Under the pieces are notes generated by a model. The model was given only the letters and a program-made list of their open reading frames with translations, was not told the origin of the DNA and ran no database searches. From Lewinella sp. IMCC34191 (GTDB taxonomy: Bacteria; Bacteroidota; Bacteroidia; Chitinophagales; Saprospiraceae), in the NCBI RefSeq assembly GCF_003390935.1, contig NZ_QNQZ01000015.1, positions 1 to 64,000 on the forward strand: 64,000 nt of DNA, given 5' to 3'. Shown in pieces: positions 45,877 to 53,442 of this stretch. Position numbers and translations under genes: made by a program. Position 1 is the stretch's first letter. Every line of letters starts with the position of its first letter.

Positions 45877-46880
45877 TAAGGTATAAGTTGTACGCGCAAA
45901 AGGCGGTCGTCATTCGTGAGGTAAAGCCAGTCTTCTTCCGGCGAAAGGGTCACGTTGGATACGGGACCCGTACTTTTTAATTTGGCAATCAACCTGCCGT
46001 CCGGCCGGACTACCCACACGCCGCCGGGAGCAGTCGCGAAGACGTTTCCGCTGCGGGAGACCGCCATTCCGTCCGGGTAACCCGGTTCCTTGTTAACCAG
46101 TTCGGATCCGTCGATGAGAATGGAGGGCTGCCCCAGCGTCCAGTCCGCCTTAACGGGGGTAGCGGTCACGATGGGACGCTCGCCGTAGGAGTTGCTGATA
46201 TAAAGCGTCTTTTCGTCCGGACTCAGCCCGATCCCGTTCGGCCGCTCGTACGCTTTTGTCAGGAGGCTAACCTGGCCACGGGGATCGACGCGGTAAACCC
46301 CAAAGAAGCCCATCTCGCTTTCTACGCCGGCCGGCAAGCCGTAGGGTGGGTCGGTGAATAGGATGCTGCCGTCATCCGCTACGACCAGATCGTTCGGGCT
46401 ATTGAAGGCCTTGCCCTCAAAATGGTCCGCCACCACTTCGTAGCGGGCCTCCGGTCGTTCGGTGGAGGTAAGCATACGGGCAATGCGGCGACTACCGTGT
46501 TGGGCCAGCAGCAGTTCCCCCGCTTCGTTGAGGGTCAGTCCGTTGCTTCCCGGTTCCTTGCTGTAGTCATCCGCGGCCGCGCCGCTGTTGCTAAGCCAAA
46601 CCTCGCTACCGCTGCCGGTCCAGCGCATAATTTGGTTCCGCGGAACGTCGGAACAGATAACTACCCCGCTCGGCAACACGAGCGGACCTTCCGACCAATC
46701 CATCCCTCCAAAGAGAAACTCCGCATGAAGCCGATCGCCGAATAACTGGCCGGCCAACTCCTCGTCGTGTACCTCCAGGCGTAGGCCGGTCTCCGGTCCT
46801 TCCGGAGGTTGTTCGGGCAGCGGTTTGGATCGGCATCCGAGAAAGGAAAACAACGCTATGACCAGGGGGAGGTAACGCAT
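45876..46880 (-). CDS. SMP-30/gluconolactonase-like lipoprotein
   Basis: The product has 334 residues with lipobox FLGC (Cys16). It is a six-bladed propeller of the SMP-30/gluconolactonase family, with EGPLVLPSGVVICSDVPRN, NSPNDLVVADDGSILFTDP and YERPNGIGLSPDEKTLYISN carrying metal ligands. It hydrolyses sugar lactones or similar esters in the periplasm. The first gene of a three-gene reverse run, it has two promoter-like sites (TAGTTTTG and the TACCTGCG motif) directly before it. Confidence 0.88.
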   Translation of the reverse strand: MRYLPLVIALFSFLGCRSKPLPEQPPEGPETGLRLEVHDEELAGQLFGDRLHAEFLFGGMDWSEGPLVLPSGVVICSDVPRNQIMRWTGSGSEVWLSNSGAAADDYSKEPGSNGLTLNEAGELLLAQHGSRRIARMLTSTERPEARYEVVADHFEGKAFNSPNDLVVADDGSILFTDPPYGLPAGVESEMGFFGVYRVDPRGQVSLLTKAYERPNGIGLSPDEKTLYISNSYGERPIVTATPVKADWTLGQPSILIDGSELVNKEPGYPDGMAVSRSGNVFATAPGGVWVVRPDGRLIAKLKSTGPVSNVTLSPEEDWLYLTNDDRLLRVQLIP

Positions 46881-46884
46881 GCCG

Positions 46885-46892
46885 CAAAACTA
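46885..46892 (-). promoter_or_regulatory. -7 box TAGTTTTG at the SMP-30 gene
   Basis: It is an exact TAnnTTTG match only 4 bases before the ATG at 46880, so a transcript from it would be leaderless or nearly so. Confidence 0.55.
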
Positions 46893-46900
46893 GGGAATTT

Positions 46901-46918
46901 GGGCGGCGTGCGCAGGTA
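46901..46918 (-). promoter_or_regulatory. Dispersed motif copy D, TACCTGCGCACGCCGCCC
   Basis: It is a near-copy of the 19-base motif with one base missing and one changed. Its first base is 38 bp before the SMP-30 ATG. Confidence 0.4.
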
Positions 46919-47135
46919 TAGCGTCCGTGGTTTTCGAAATGACTTTTTCACCATCGATCATTGCCAGCCGGAACGGCCAGGATTCTGGGTTATGATTAAG
47001 GGGGTAGAAGACTTTTGGCCGGTCGGCAGGAACCGTCTGTAGTAAAGGCGATCCCTGATTTTTCGCCTTATACCCGGTTTACTCCTATTTCAGGCTCACA
47101 GTATACCGGTAGCTCCCGTCCGGTAATTCGTTTTT

Positions 47136-47154
47136 TACCTGCGCTCCGCCGCCC
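47136..47154 (+). promoter_or_regulatory. Dispersed motif copy E, upstream of ppk2
   Basis: It is identical over 19 bases to 9277-9295, with ACCGGTA 24 bases upstream in both. Its first base is 75 bp before the ppk2 start. Confidence 0.5.
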
Positions 47155-47210
47155 GAATGCTTCAGGTTTCGTATCCTGTGTCCGAACCCACTCACTAAAT
47201 CACCGTATCC

Positions 47211-47975
47211 ATGCCCCAGCCCGTCGACCTATCTAAATATGCTACCCGTGCCCCGGACGACCTGGATCGCGACGAGGCAGAAAAAGAAACCGAAAAGCGG
47301 GTGAAACGGATCGGGGAACTTATGGAAAAGGTCAAGGCCAATGGGGAGCATGCCGTCCTGATCGTTCTACAGGGTATGGACGCCGCCGGAAAGGACGGGG
47401 CCATGCGGCACGTATTCGGGCAAGTACCGCCTTATGCACTGCGTACGGTAGCCTTTGGAAAACCGACCGACGAGGAGTTCGATCACGATTTTCTGTGGCG
47501 GATACACCAGCACGTCCCGGCGAAGGGCGAGATGGTGATCTTTAACCGCAGCCACTACGAAGACGTCCTCATTCAACGCGTCTACGGGTGGATTGACGAG
47601 GAGCAGGTCAAGCGCCGCATGGAAAGCATCAACGCCTTCGAGAAGTTGCTGCAGTACGATAACAGCACCCTCATCCTTAAATTTTACCTCCACATCAGCA
47701 AGGATCAGCAAAAGGAGGAACTGATGGAACGCGTAGAGGAGGAAGAGAAATACTACAAGCACAAGGACGGTGACTGGCGGGAACGCGAGAACTGGGACGA
47801 ATACCGGGAAGCTTACCAGGACGCGATCTCCCACAGCGATATCCGCTGGCATATCGTCGGGACCGATCAGCGATGGTATCGCAACTACCGGATGAGCCAG
47901 ATCGTGGTGGAAGCGCTGGAAAATTTGGATATGGATTGGCCCGAGCTTGTGACCAACGGCAATTACGGGGAATAA
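47211..47975 (+). CDS. ppk2: Polyphosphate kinase 2 family
   Basis: The product has 254 residues. Walker A is QGMDAAGKDGAMRHV, and FNRSHYEDVLIQRVYG and the Walker B/lid region follow. PPK2 enzymes transfer phosphate between polyphosphate and nucleotides, thereby regenerating NTPs or NDPs. The length and single domain fit class I or class III; assignment needs alignment. It leads a tight forward run of four genes (gaps 6, 22 and 6 bp) with two peptidoglycan-binding-like proteins. Confidence 0.92.
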   Translation: MPQPVDLSKYATRAPDDLDRDEAEKETEKRVKRIGELMEKVKANGEHAVLIVLQGMDAAGKDGAMRHVFGQVPPYALRTVAFGKPTDEEFDHDFLWRIHQHVPAKGEMVIFNRSHYEDVLIQRVYGWIDEEQVKRRMESINAFEKLLQYDNSTLILKFYLHISKDQQKEELMERVEEEEKYYKHKDGDWRERENWDEYREAYQDAISHSDIRWHIVGTDQRWYRNYRMSQIVVEALENLDMDWPELVTNGNYGE

Positions 47976-47981
47976 AGCACC

Positions 47982-49259
47982 GTGAGAAAGGTACTGCGGC
48001 TGGGGAGGGTAGATGAGGATGTTCGGTTTTTGGAAGCGGAAAAAGCCGCTTTCCTGGATCGATACCACCACCGGCACGGCTTTGCAAACGGCGAGATCCG
48101 CTTTCGCGACGATAGCCGCAACTGCTGGTATTACTGGGAAAACCTGGCCGGCGGACCTATCCGTGATCTGACCTCATTTCTGCAGCAGGCGGGATTCATG
48201 CCCTACGCAAGCCACGACGGCATCTTCGGCTACGTGACCCAGGCGGCGGTGCGGCTGTTTCAGGAGTACGTTCGTACCGTCAGCCACGCGGATCAACACG
48301 CTCGTCGCTCCCCACCGTGCTGGCCCGATGGGGTCGTAGGACAGGATACGCGATCCTATATCGACGACTGGAAGCGACGCGGACTGCGATGCCGTTGGTC
48401 GAATGGAGAACAGTCGCCGGATCATAAACGGTGGATTGGCTGGCTTAAGGCTGCCACCGCCCATTACCGCAGCCATCCGACCCCTTCGATGAAGCGGTTG
48501 GGGCAGACTACGCGGCGCGGCGATAGCTTGCCCCCCGCGGCGTGGACGTTCGCACCCGATGATACCCACCTGATCGGTGTTCGTCGCAATGCCGGGGAAC
48601 GGATGGCATCGGACCGCCGCCCCCCGGATGATCTCTTCATCCTGCTTCTCGCCGGACAGACCTTCTATTTCTGGGGGTCGACCGATCCGAATCCCAGCCC
48701 GGGTCGGGAAGGCTTCCTCGTGGAGGGGCAACACCGTTACCGGCTCAACTGGCACAACATCGGCCAACAGCGGCGCGAAAAGATCTACAAAGCGGCCCGC
48801 CCGGCAGGGGAGGGGGTGATGGTCATCCGCGACGTGCACGGCCACGACGCCCTGACGGATGCCAACCGTCGTGACGGATTTGACGTGCAGCCCAACCCGA
48901 CCTTCAATATTCACTGGAGCGGTATGGGCATCAGCAACTGGAGTGCCGGCTGTCAGGTGATCAGCGGAAAGAATTACCGCAACGATTCCGGTGACCTGAT
49001 CAGTTGCGCGGACTACGTAGCCCGGACCGATCGGGAGCGCGGGGAGCGGCGCAGCGAGCAGGGACCCCGACTAACGATGGGCGCCTATACCGTGCTAAGC
49101 GATCTGGTGCTATGCTATACCCGGCAGCAAAATTTAGCGGAAAAGCCTACCTTTCTGTACACACTCATACCGGAAGAGGCCTTTGACGAGGTGGACGGCA
49201 TTCGTCGGTCCGAGCTTTCCGATACGGTGCAAAGGCTACGCTCCGAAGGCTTCTTCTAA
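47982..49259 (+). CDS. Peptidoglycan-binding protein with Cys/His C-terminal motif
   Basis: The product has 425 residues and starts at GTG. Residues 55-95 form a PG_binding_1-like domain (SFLQQAGFMPYASHDGIFGY). The C-terminal half has a FNIHWSGMGISNWSAGCQVI block, with His and Cys arranged as in YkuD/L,D-transpeptidase-like catalytic sites, though at a shorter spacing. No signal peptide was seen, so export would need another route or it acts inside. The gene is six bases after ppk2. It could be an L,D-transpeptidase, an endopeptidase or a phage-lysin-like effector. Confidence 0.6.
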   Translation: MRKVLRLGRVDEDVRFLEAEKAAFLDRYHHRHGFANGEIRFRDDSRNCWYYWENLAGGPIRDLTSFLQQAGFMPYASHDGIFGYVTQAAVRLFQEYVRTVSHADQHARRSPPCWPDGVVGQDTRSYIDDWKRRGLRCRWSNGEQSPDHKRWIGWLKAATAHYRSHPTPSMKRLGQTTRRGDSLPPAAWTFAPDDTHLIGVRRNAGERMASDRRPPDDLFILLLAGQTFYFWGSTDPNPSPGREGFLVEGQHRYRLNWHNIGQQRREKIYKAARPAGEGVMVIRDVHGHDALTDANRRDGFDVQPNPTFNIHWSGMGISNWSAGCQVISGKNYRNDSGDLISCADYVARTDRERGERRSEQGPRLTMGAYTVLSDLVLCYTRQQNLAEKPTFLYTLIPEEAFDEVDGIRRSELSDTVQRLRSEGFF

Positions 49260-49281
49260 ACACAAATCATAATCCCCAACC

Positions 49282-49662
49282 ATGGCGGAGAACAAATCAC
49301 TGTGGGACTTCATCGAGGACATGGCAACGCTGGACGTCGTCACCCTCACCGGCAACCTGACCGTAAAGGTCAATGATCTGCAGACGGAGGGATCCATCGA
49401 CGGAACGGACAAGCCGATCAAGTTTGCCGGCATCATGCAGCAACTGGAAGGAAACATCCTGAAGAAGGACGCCAAAATCAGTGCCCTCGCTGCTACCCAC
49501 GTATCCATCGACAAGGATACCGTGACCTTCGTCAAGGAAAATCTTTCCCCGGAGGAGGCCGTTTATCTGGACTTCCACAACGAGACCGTCAAGGCGGCGG
49601 GCATTGCGCGGGCGGCCATGGCCGACGGTATTGCCAAGCTCTTCGTCGGAAACAAAAAGTAG
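49282..49662 (+). CDS. Unknown protein in the ppk2 run
   Basis: The product has 126 residues, cytoplasmic in appearance, with no signal peptide or membrane helix. It has an N-terminal amphipathic beta-rich half and a helical Ala-rich C-terminus. No family was recognised. Its position between two peptidoglycan-binding-like genes with 22- and 6-bp gaps suggests a shared task such as chaperone or immunity partner, which is inference only. Confidence 0.6.
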   Translation: MAENKSLWDFIEDMATLDVVTLTGNLTVKVNDLQTEGSIDGTDKPIKFAGIMQQLEGNILKKDAKISALAATHVSIDKDTVTFVKENLSPEEAVYLDFHNETVKAAGIARAAMADGIAKLFVGNKK

Positions 49663-49668
49663 CCGATA

Positions 49669-51489
49669 GTGCGGGTTACCGAGCTCATCGAGGGTGCCCG
49701 CCGTCTGCAGGACGGGAAACAACGCGAAAGGGGAGCGGCCCAGGTACGTACGGCCGTCGAAGAGGAGATGCCCTTACGCTACGCGATGCCCCTGCCTCCG
49801 GAGGTGGAGACTACATTCCATCGCCGGGGCCAGCCGACGCGAACCCGACGCGGGCAGTGGCACGAACTCGTTCAGCACCTGACCGACCTGGCGTATCTGC
49901 GGCCTACGGAACTACAGGCTTGGCACGAACACCGGGAAGCGAGCAATCCGCCAACGGAAGAATTACTGCGGGCGGTAGTTGGAGGTGTGATAAATTTTGT
50001 CACAGAAGACGATTACGCCCCCCTTCGGATGCTTCCGCCACCGCCTGCCTTGTCGCTTAGGGAGCAAATAGAATGGACGGAGCGCTATCTGTCTACGGTC
50101 GTATTTCGCCTCTCGCAGCTAACAAGCTTCGACAATGAGCTCCCGGTCCGGACGGACTATCGCGTTGGGGAGCCAACGGCCTACGGACGCTCGCTGGCTT
50201 TTCGGATGCGGGCGCTGTTCTTTGATTACCGGAGCGCCCGCCATACCACCCGACGAAAGATCTATTTCGACGCTTCTTTACTTCCTCAGTTGGTTGCACT
50301 CACGTCATTCATTGCCGGTGCATCGACCCTGGCCCCTTCGGCCGGCGATGAGGGCGTGGACCCGGAATTGCAACGACTGCTACTCGACGGGGACCACCTC
50401 TTCGATGCCTATCGCGCGCAAAATCGGGTCGGTCCGGATGGATCCGGTCGAATGTACCTTCAGTACCGGCTCCGGGCGGATAGTCCGCCCGTGGACGAGG
50501 CAGCGGATCGTCGGGAAGGTCGCCTGCGCCGTCGGGCGGAACGCTGGGTGCGGCGGAACGACGACCGACTAGATACCGGCAGCAATCATTTTGGGGTGCG
50601 GCTGATGCAGTTGAGCCTGTGGCGGGCAGGTTTCTACACCGGCCGGCTGGACGGCGATGTTGGCCTGCTCACCCACCTGGCTTTAATTGGACTCATCGAG
50701 CAGGAGCGGGAATACGGCAACATTCGGGACCGCCGACTGGATCGCGTGCTCCTTCCGGTGACTGAAGGGACCGACTGGGTAGTCGACTTCAAATTACTGG
50801 CTCGCCTACTCGAACGCTACATCCCGCCGCCGCTCGAGGAGGCTAAACGGGAGGAAGACGAAATATGGGAGCGAATCCGCGCGTCGGGGCAGGAAGAGCA
50901 GCTTGACGAAGCTTTCGTCAGCCGGCAGCGCGAAGTGAAGCCCTACTACGGGGAGCTTGCCCGGCACCCCGCGCGGCGGGTGTACTACGGGATTCGGGGC
51001 CTGATCCGGGGAGCCTTCCGGGCGGTCGGGCGCATCATCAAATGGGTCGGTGGGGTAGTGGAGGAAGTACTCGGCGCGGTATTTGACTTTGTCAAATCTC
51101 TGGCGAAGCGACTGCAAGAGGGCATCGGCATGTTTCTGGCCGGCTTTCGGTTTTTTGCTCACTACCTGCTGGGTAGACCGTTCATATCCTTGGGGGCGGA
51201 AGGAGAGGCCGGGCAGCACCCTGTACTATTTACCCGCTTTCGTATTGATTTCGATGTGGTTTCCTTCATCGATCGCGGGGCGGGTACGGAGGACGTAGCC
51301 CGGCATATGGCATACTTGCAAAGAACGAGAGCGGGCGCGACGTACTTTCTCGATGTCGTGGCCACCTGCTTGCAAACGGTAGCCCTGCTACAACCCCCCC
51401 TGGGCTGGTTGCGGCTGGCCGTTCTTCTGGCGCGGGTCGTACATGGTTTTCTACGGGACGATACCCGGCCCGCGAGAGCGGTTGCCTGA
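49669..51489 (+). CDS. Large protein with PG-binding-like and hydrophobic C-terminal part
   Basis: The product has 606 residues and starts at GTG. Residues 305-345 resemble a peptidoglycan-binding domain (FGVRLMQLSLWRAGFYTGRL, then DGDVGLLTHLAL). The C-terminal third has several amphipathic or hydrophobic helices (IKWVGGVVEEVLGAVFDFV, FLAGFRFFAHYLLG) that could insert in membranes. Arg-rich N-terminal half, no signal peptide. It may be the effector or structural part of the ppk2 run. No known family was recognised. Confidence 0.6.
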   Translation: MRVTELIEGARRLQDGKQRERGAAQVRTAVEEEMPLRYAMPLPPEVETTFHRRGQPTRTRRGQWHELVQHLTDLAYLRPTELQAWHEHREASNPPTEELLRAVVGGVINFVTEDDYAPLRMLPPPPALSLREQIEWTERYLSTVVFRLSQLTSFDNELPVRTDYRVGEPTAYGRSLAFRMRALFFDYRSARHTTRRKIYFDASLLPQLVALTSFIAGASTLAPSAGDEGVDPELQRLLLDGDHLFDAYRAQNRVGPDGSGRMYLQYRLRADSPPVDEAADRREGRLRRRAERWVRRNDDRLDTGSNHFGVRLMQLSLWRAGFYTGRLDGDVGLLTHLALIGLIEQEREYGNIRDRRLDRVLLPVTEGTDWVVDFKLLARLLERYIPPPLEEAKREEDEIWERIRASGQEEQLDEAFVSRQREVKPYYGELARHPARRVYYGIRGLIRGAFRAVGRIIKWVGGVVEEVLGAVFDFVKSLAKRLQEGIGMFLAGFRFFAHYLLGRPFISLGAEGEAGQHPVLFTRFRIDFDVVSFIDRGAGTEDVARHMAYLQRTRAGATYFLDVVATCLQTVALLQPPLGWLRLAVLLARVVHGFLRDDTRPARAVA

Positions 51490-51498
51490 CTTAGCGGA

Positions 51499-52356
51499 TT
51501 AGGCCGGTTTCTGGGCTGCTTCGAAGAGATGGAGCAGATCGCCCAGTCGACCTTTAAGTTCGGAGCGGTCGACGATGAAATCCAGGAAACCGTGCTCGAG
51601 CAGGAATTCTGACGTCTGGAAACCTTCCGGCAATTCTTTCTTGATGGTTTCCTTCACGACACGTGGGCCCGCGAAGGCGATCAGGGCTTCCGGCTCGGCC
51701 AGGTTGATGTCACCGAGCATGGCGTAGCTGGCGGTGACGCCCCCGGTGGTCGGATCAGTCATCAGGCTGAAATAGGGGACACCCGCACGGGCCAGTTGAC
51801 TCAGCTTGGCACTGGTTTTGGCCATCTGCATCAGGCTGAAGGCCGCTTCCATCATGCGGGCTCCGCCCGTCTTGCTGATGATCAGCAGGGGAGTGCGGGT
51901 TTTGAGGGCCTCGTCGATGGCGAAAGCAATCTTTTCACCCACTACGCTGCCCATGCTGCCGCCGATAAAGCTGAAGTCCATGCAGGCAATCAGGAGGGGG
52001 CGGCGGTTGAGTTTCCCGCGGGCGACACGAATCGCATCAGCCAGGCCAGTTTTTTTCTTGGCCGCCTTCAGGCGGTCTTTGTAGGATTTGAGGTCCTTAA
52101 ACTGCAGGACATCCACGGCTTCCATATCCGCTTCGTATTCCTCGAAATTACCGTCGAAAATGAGGTTAAAGTATTCTTCCGATCCGATGCGCTCGTGGTA
52201 GTTGCAGCTCGGGCATTTGAAATCGTTCTCCCGCAGTTCCTTGCGGGTGACCGTTTCACTGCACCGCGGGCACTTATACCATAGTCCTTCCGGCGCTTCT
52301 TTTTTGTTCCGCGTTGCGGTCTGGATACCGTCCTTGAGTCGTTTAAACCATCCCAT
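51499..52356 (-). CDS. accD: Acetyl-CoA carboxylase carboxyltransferase beta
   Basis: The product has 285 residues with an N-terminal C4 zinc ribbon (CPRC and CPSC) and a crotonase-like carboxyltransferase core (GGARMMEAAFSLMQMAKT and PTTGGVTASYAMLGD). It pairs with AccA to make malonyl-CoA. The TTG at 52365 lies in the promoter, so the ATG at 52356 (MGWFKRLKDGI) is the start. Confidence 0.95.
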   Translation of the reverse strand: MGWFKRLKDGIQTATRNKKEAPEGLWYKCPRCSETVTRKELRENDFKCPSCNYHERIGSEEYFNLIFDGNFEEYEADMEAVDVLQFKDLKSYKDRLKAAKKKTGLADAIRVARGKLNRRPLLIACMDFSFIGGSMGSVVGEKIAFAIDEALKTRTPLLIISKTGGARMMEAAFSLMQMAKTSAKLSQLARAGVPYFSLMTDPTTGGVTASYAMLGDINLAEPEALIAFAGPRVVKETIKKELPEGFQTSEFLLEHGFLDFIVDRSELKGRLGDLLHLFEAAQKPA

Positions 52357-52362
52357 AGGGCG

Positions 52363-52370
52363 CAAAGGTA
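52363..52370 (-). promoter_or_regulatory. -7 box TACCTTTG of accD
   Basis: It is an exact TAnnTTTG match, 6 bases before the accD ATG, implying a very short leader. Confidence 0.75.
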
Positions 52371-52399
52371 CGTTGACCGCCGGACCTGGCCAATCGGAT

Positions 52400-52846
52400 T
52401 TAGTTCGTTCTGAGCAGGACCACGCCCCCGATTACGGCCGCGATTCCCAGGATGCGTAGCCAATTGACCGGATTCTGCGGGATTCCGAGTAAACCGTAGT
52501 GATCGATTACCAGGCTGAAGATCATCTGCCCGGCCACCGTCAGGCCGATGGTTACCGCCACCCCCAATCGAGGGGCCAGCACGATAATGGCGAAAACATA
52601 GAAGCCGCCGAGGACGCCCCCCATCCAGTAATACCAAGGGATTTCGAAAGCCCGGCGGACACTCCCCAACTGGACCCCCGTGAGGAGGCAATAGGCGAGG
52701 AGCGCGATCCCTCCGGTAACAAAGGAAATCAGGGCTCCGTAGACGGCGCTGCCCACGGCTTTCCCCATGCCGCTATTGAGGCCGGCCTGTACCGCCAGCA
52801 TGGCTCCGGCTACGACGGCCATCAAAAAAAGGAGGAATTGCTGCAT
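52400..52846 (-). CDS. YdcZ/DMT-family small membrane transporter
   Basis: The product has 148 residues with five predicted membrane helices (for example MAVVAGAMLAVQAGLNSGM and LRILGIAAVIGGVVLL). It matches the YdcZ/DUF606 half-size drug/metabolite transporters, which usually pair or dimerise. The 52882 start is TTG inside the promoter; the ATG at 52846 begins the first helix. Confidence 0.8.
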   Translation of the reverse strand: MQQFLLFLMAVVAGAMLAVQAGLNSGMGKAVGSAVYGALISFVTGGIALLAYCLLTGVQLGSVRRAFEIPWYYWMGGVLGGFYVFAIIVLAPRLGVAVTIGLTVAGQMIFSLVIDHYGLLGIPQNPVNWLRILGIAAVIGGVVLLRTN

Positions 52847-52865
52847 GGGCCTCGGTGGTACTACG

Positions 52866-52873
52866 TATGTTTG
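52866..52873 (+). promoter_or_regulatory. -7 box TATGTTTG, forward
   Basis: It is an exact match 20 bases before the ATG at 52894. Confidence 0.65.
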
Positions 52874-52879
52874 TCGCCG

Positions 52880-52886
52880 CAAAGTA
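52880..52886 (-). promoter_or_regulatory. -7-like box TACTTTG, reverse
   Basis: It is one base shorter than the consensus, on the reverse strand for the transporter at 52846. It nearly overlaps the forward promoter, so the two divergent genes may compete. Confidence 0.45.
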
Positions 52887-52893
52887 GAAACTA

Positions 52894-53391
52894 ATGCTGA
52901 GAGAGTTTAATACCCTGACCGCCGAAGAGCAGCAGGTAATGTTCGATGCCATCCCCCTGATCACCATTCTGGTGGGCGCCGCCGATAATCAGCTCGACGA
53001 AGTCGAGCTGACCGAAGCGCAGCGACTGGCCGACATCCGCAGCTACAATAATCGTGGTCGTCTGAATGCCTACTACGAGCAGATCGATGAAGGCCTGACT
53101 GACCGCATCCAGGAGCTGTACAACGGCATGACGAATGGCGTCGAAGCCCGGGAAAAGTACATTGTCAAGCAACTGAGCAAGCTCAATACGATCCTGCCTA
53201 AGCTACGCGAACCCTACGGCTACCTGTATTACCACAATTTCCGCACTTTCGCGCGGCATATCGCGGAGTGCCACGGCGGCTTCCTTCGCTTCATTACGGT
53301 GGGGCCGAAAGAGGCTAAGGTGATGGAACTTCCCATGCTCCACCCGGTCCCCAAGCCACCGGAGGACGAGTTCCCCAATCTGCTCGGCTAG
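52894..53391 (+). CDS. TerB-like conserved protein
   Basis: The product has 165 residues, helical. The N-terminal PLITILVGAADNQLDEVEL has the acidic loop pattern seen in TerB-like domains. The middle is rich in Asn/Tyr and Gln, and the C-terminus is Pro-rich. No signal peptide. The function is unknown, and similarity to TerB is weak. Confidence 0.5.
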   Translation: MLREFNTLTAEEQQVMFDAIPLITILVGAADNQLDEVELTEAQRLADIRSYNNRGRLNAYYEQIDEGLTDRIQELYNGMTNGVEAREKYIVKQLSKLNTILPKLREPYGYLYYHNFRTFARHIAECHGGFLRFITVGPKEAKVMELPMLHPVPKPPEDEFPNLLG

Positions 53392-53442
53392 CCGAAGGCG
53401 TTTTGTTATGTGCCGCCGCCCGGGCTATTTTGACCCAACCAA

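Larger units (their letters stand above)
46887..47210. other. Divergent intergenic region with two motif copies
   Basis: The 324-base gap holds no gene. It carries promoter-like sites for both flanking genes, with one copy of the TACCTGCG motif pointing each way. Confidence 0.5.
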
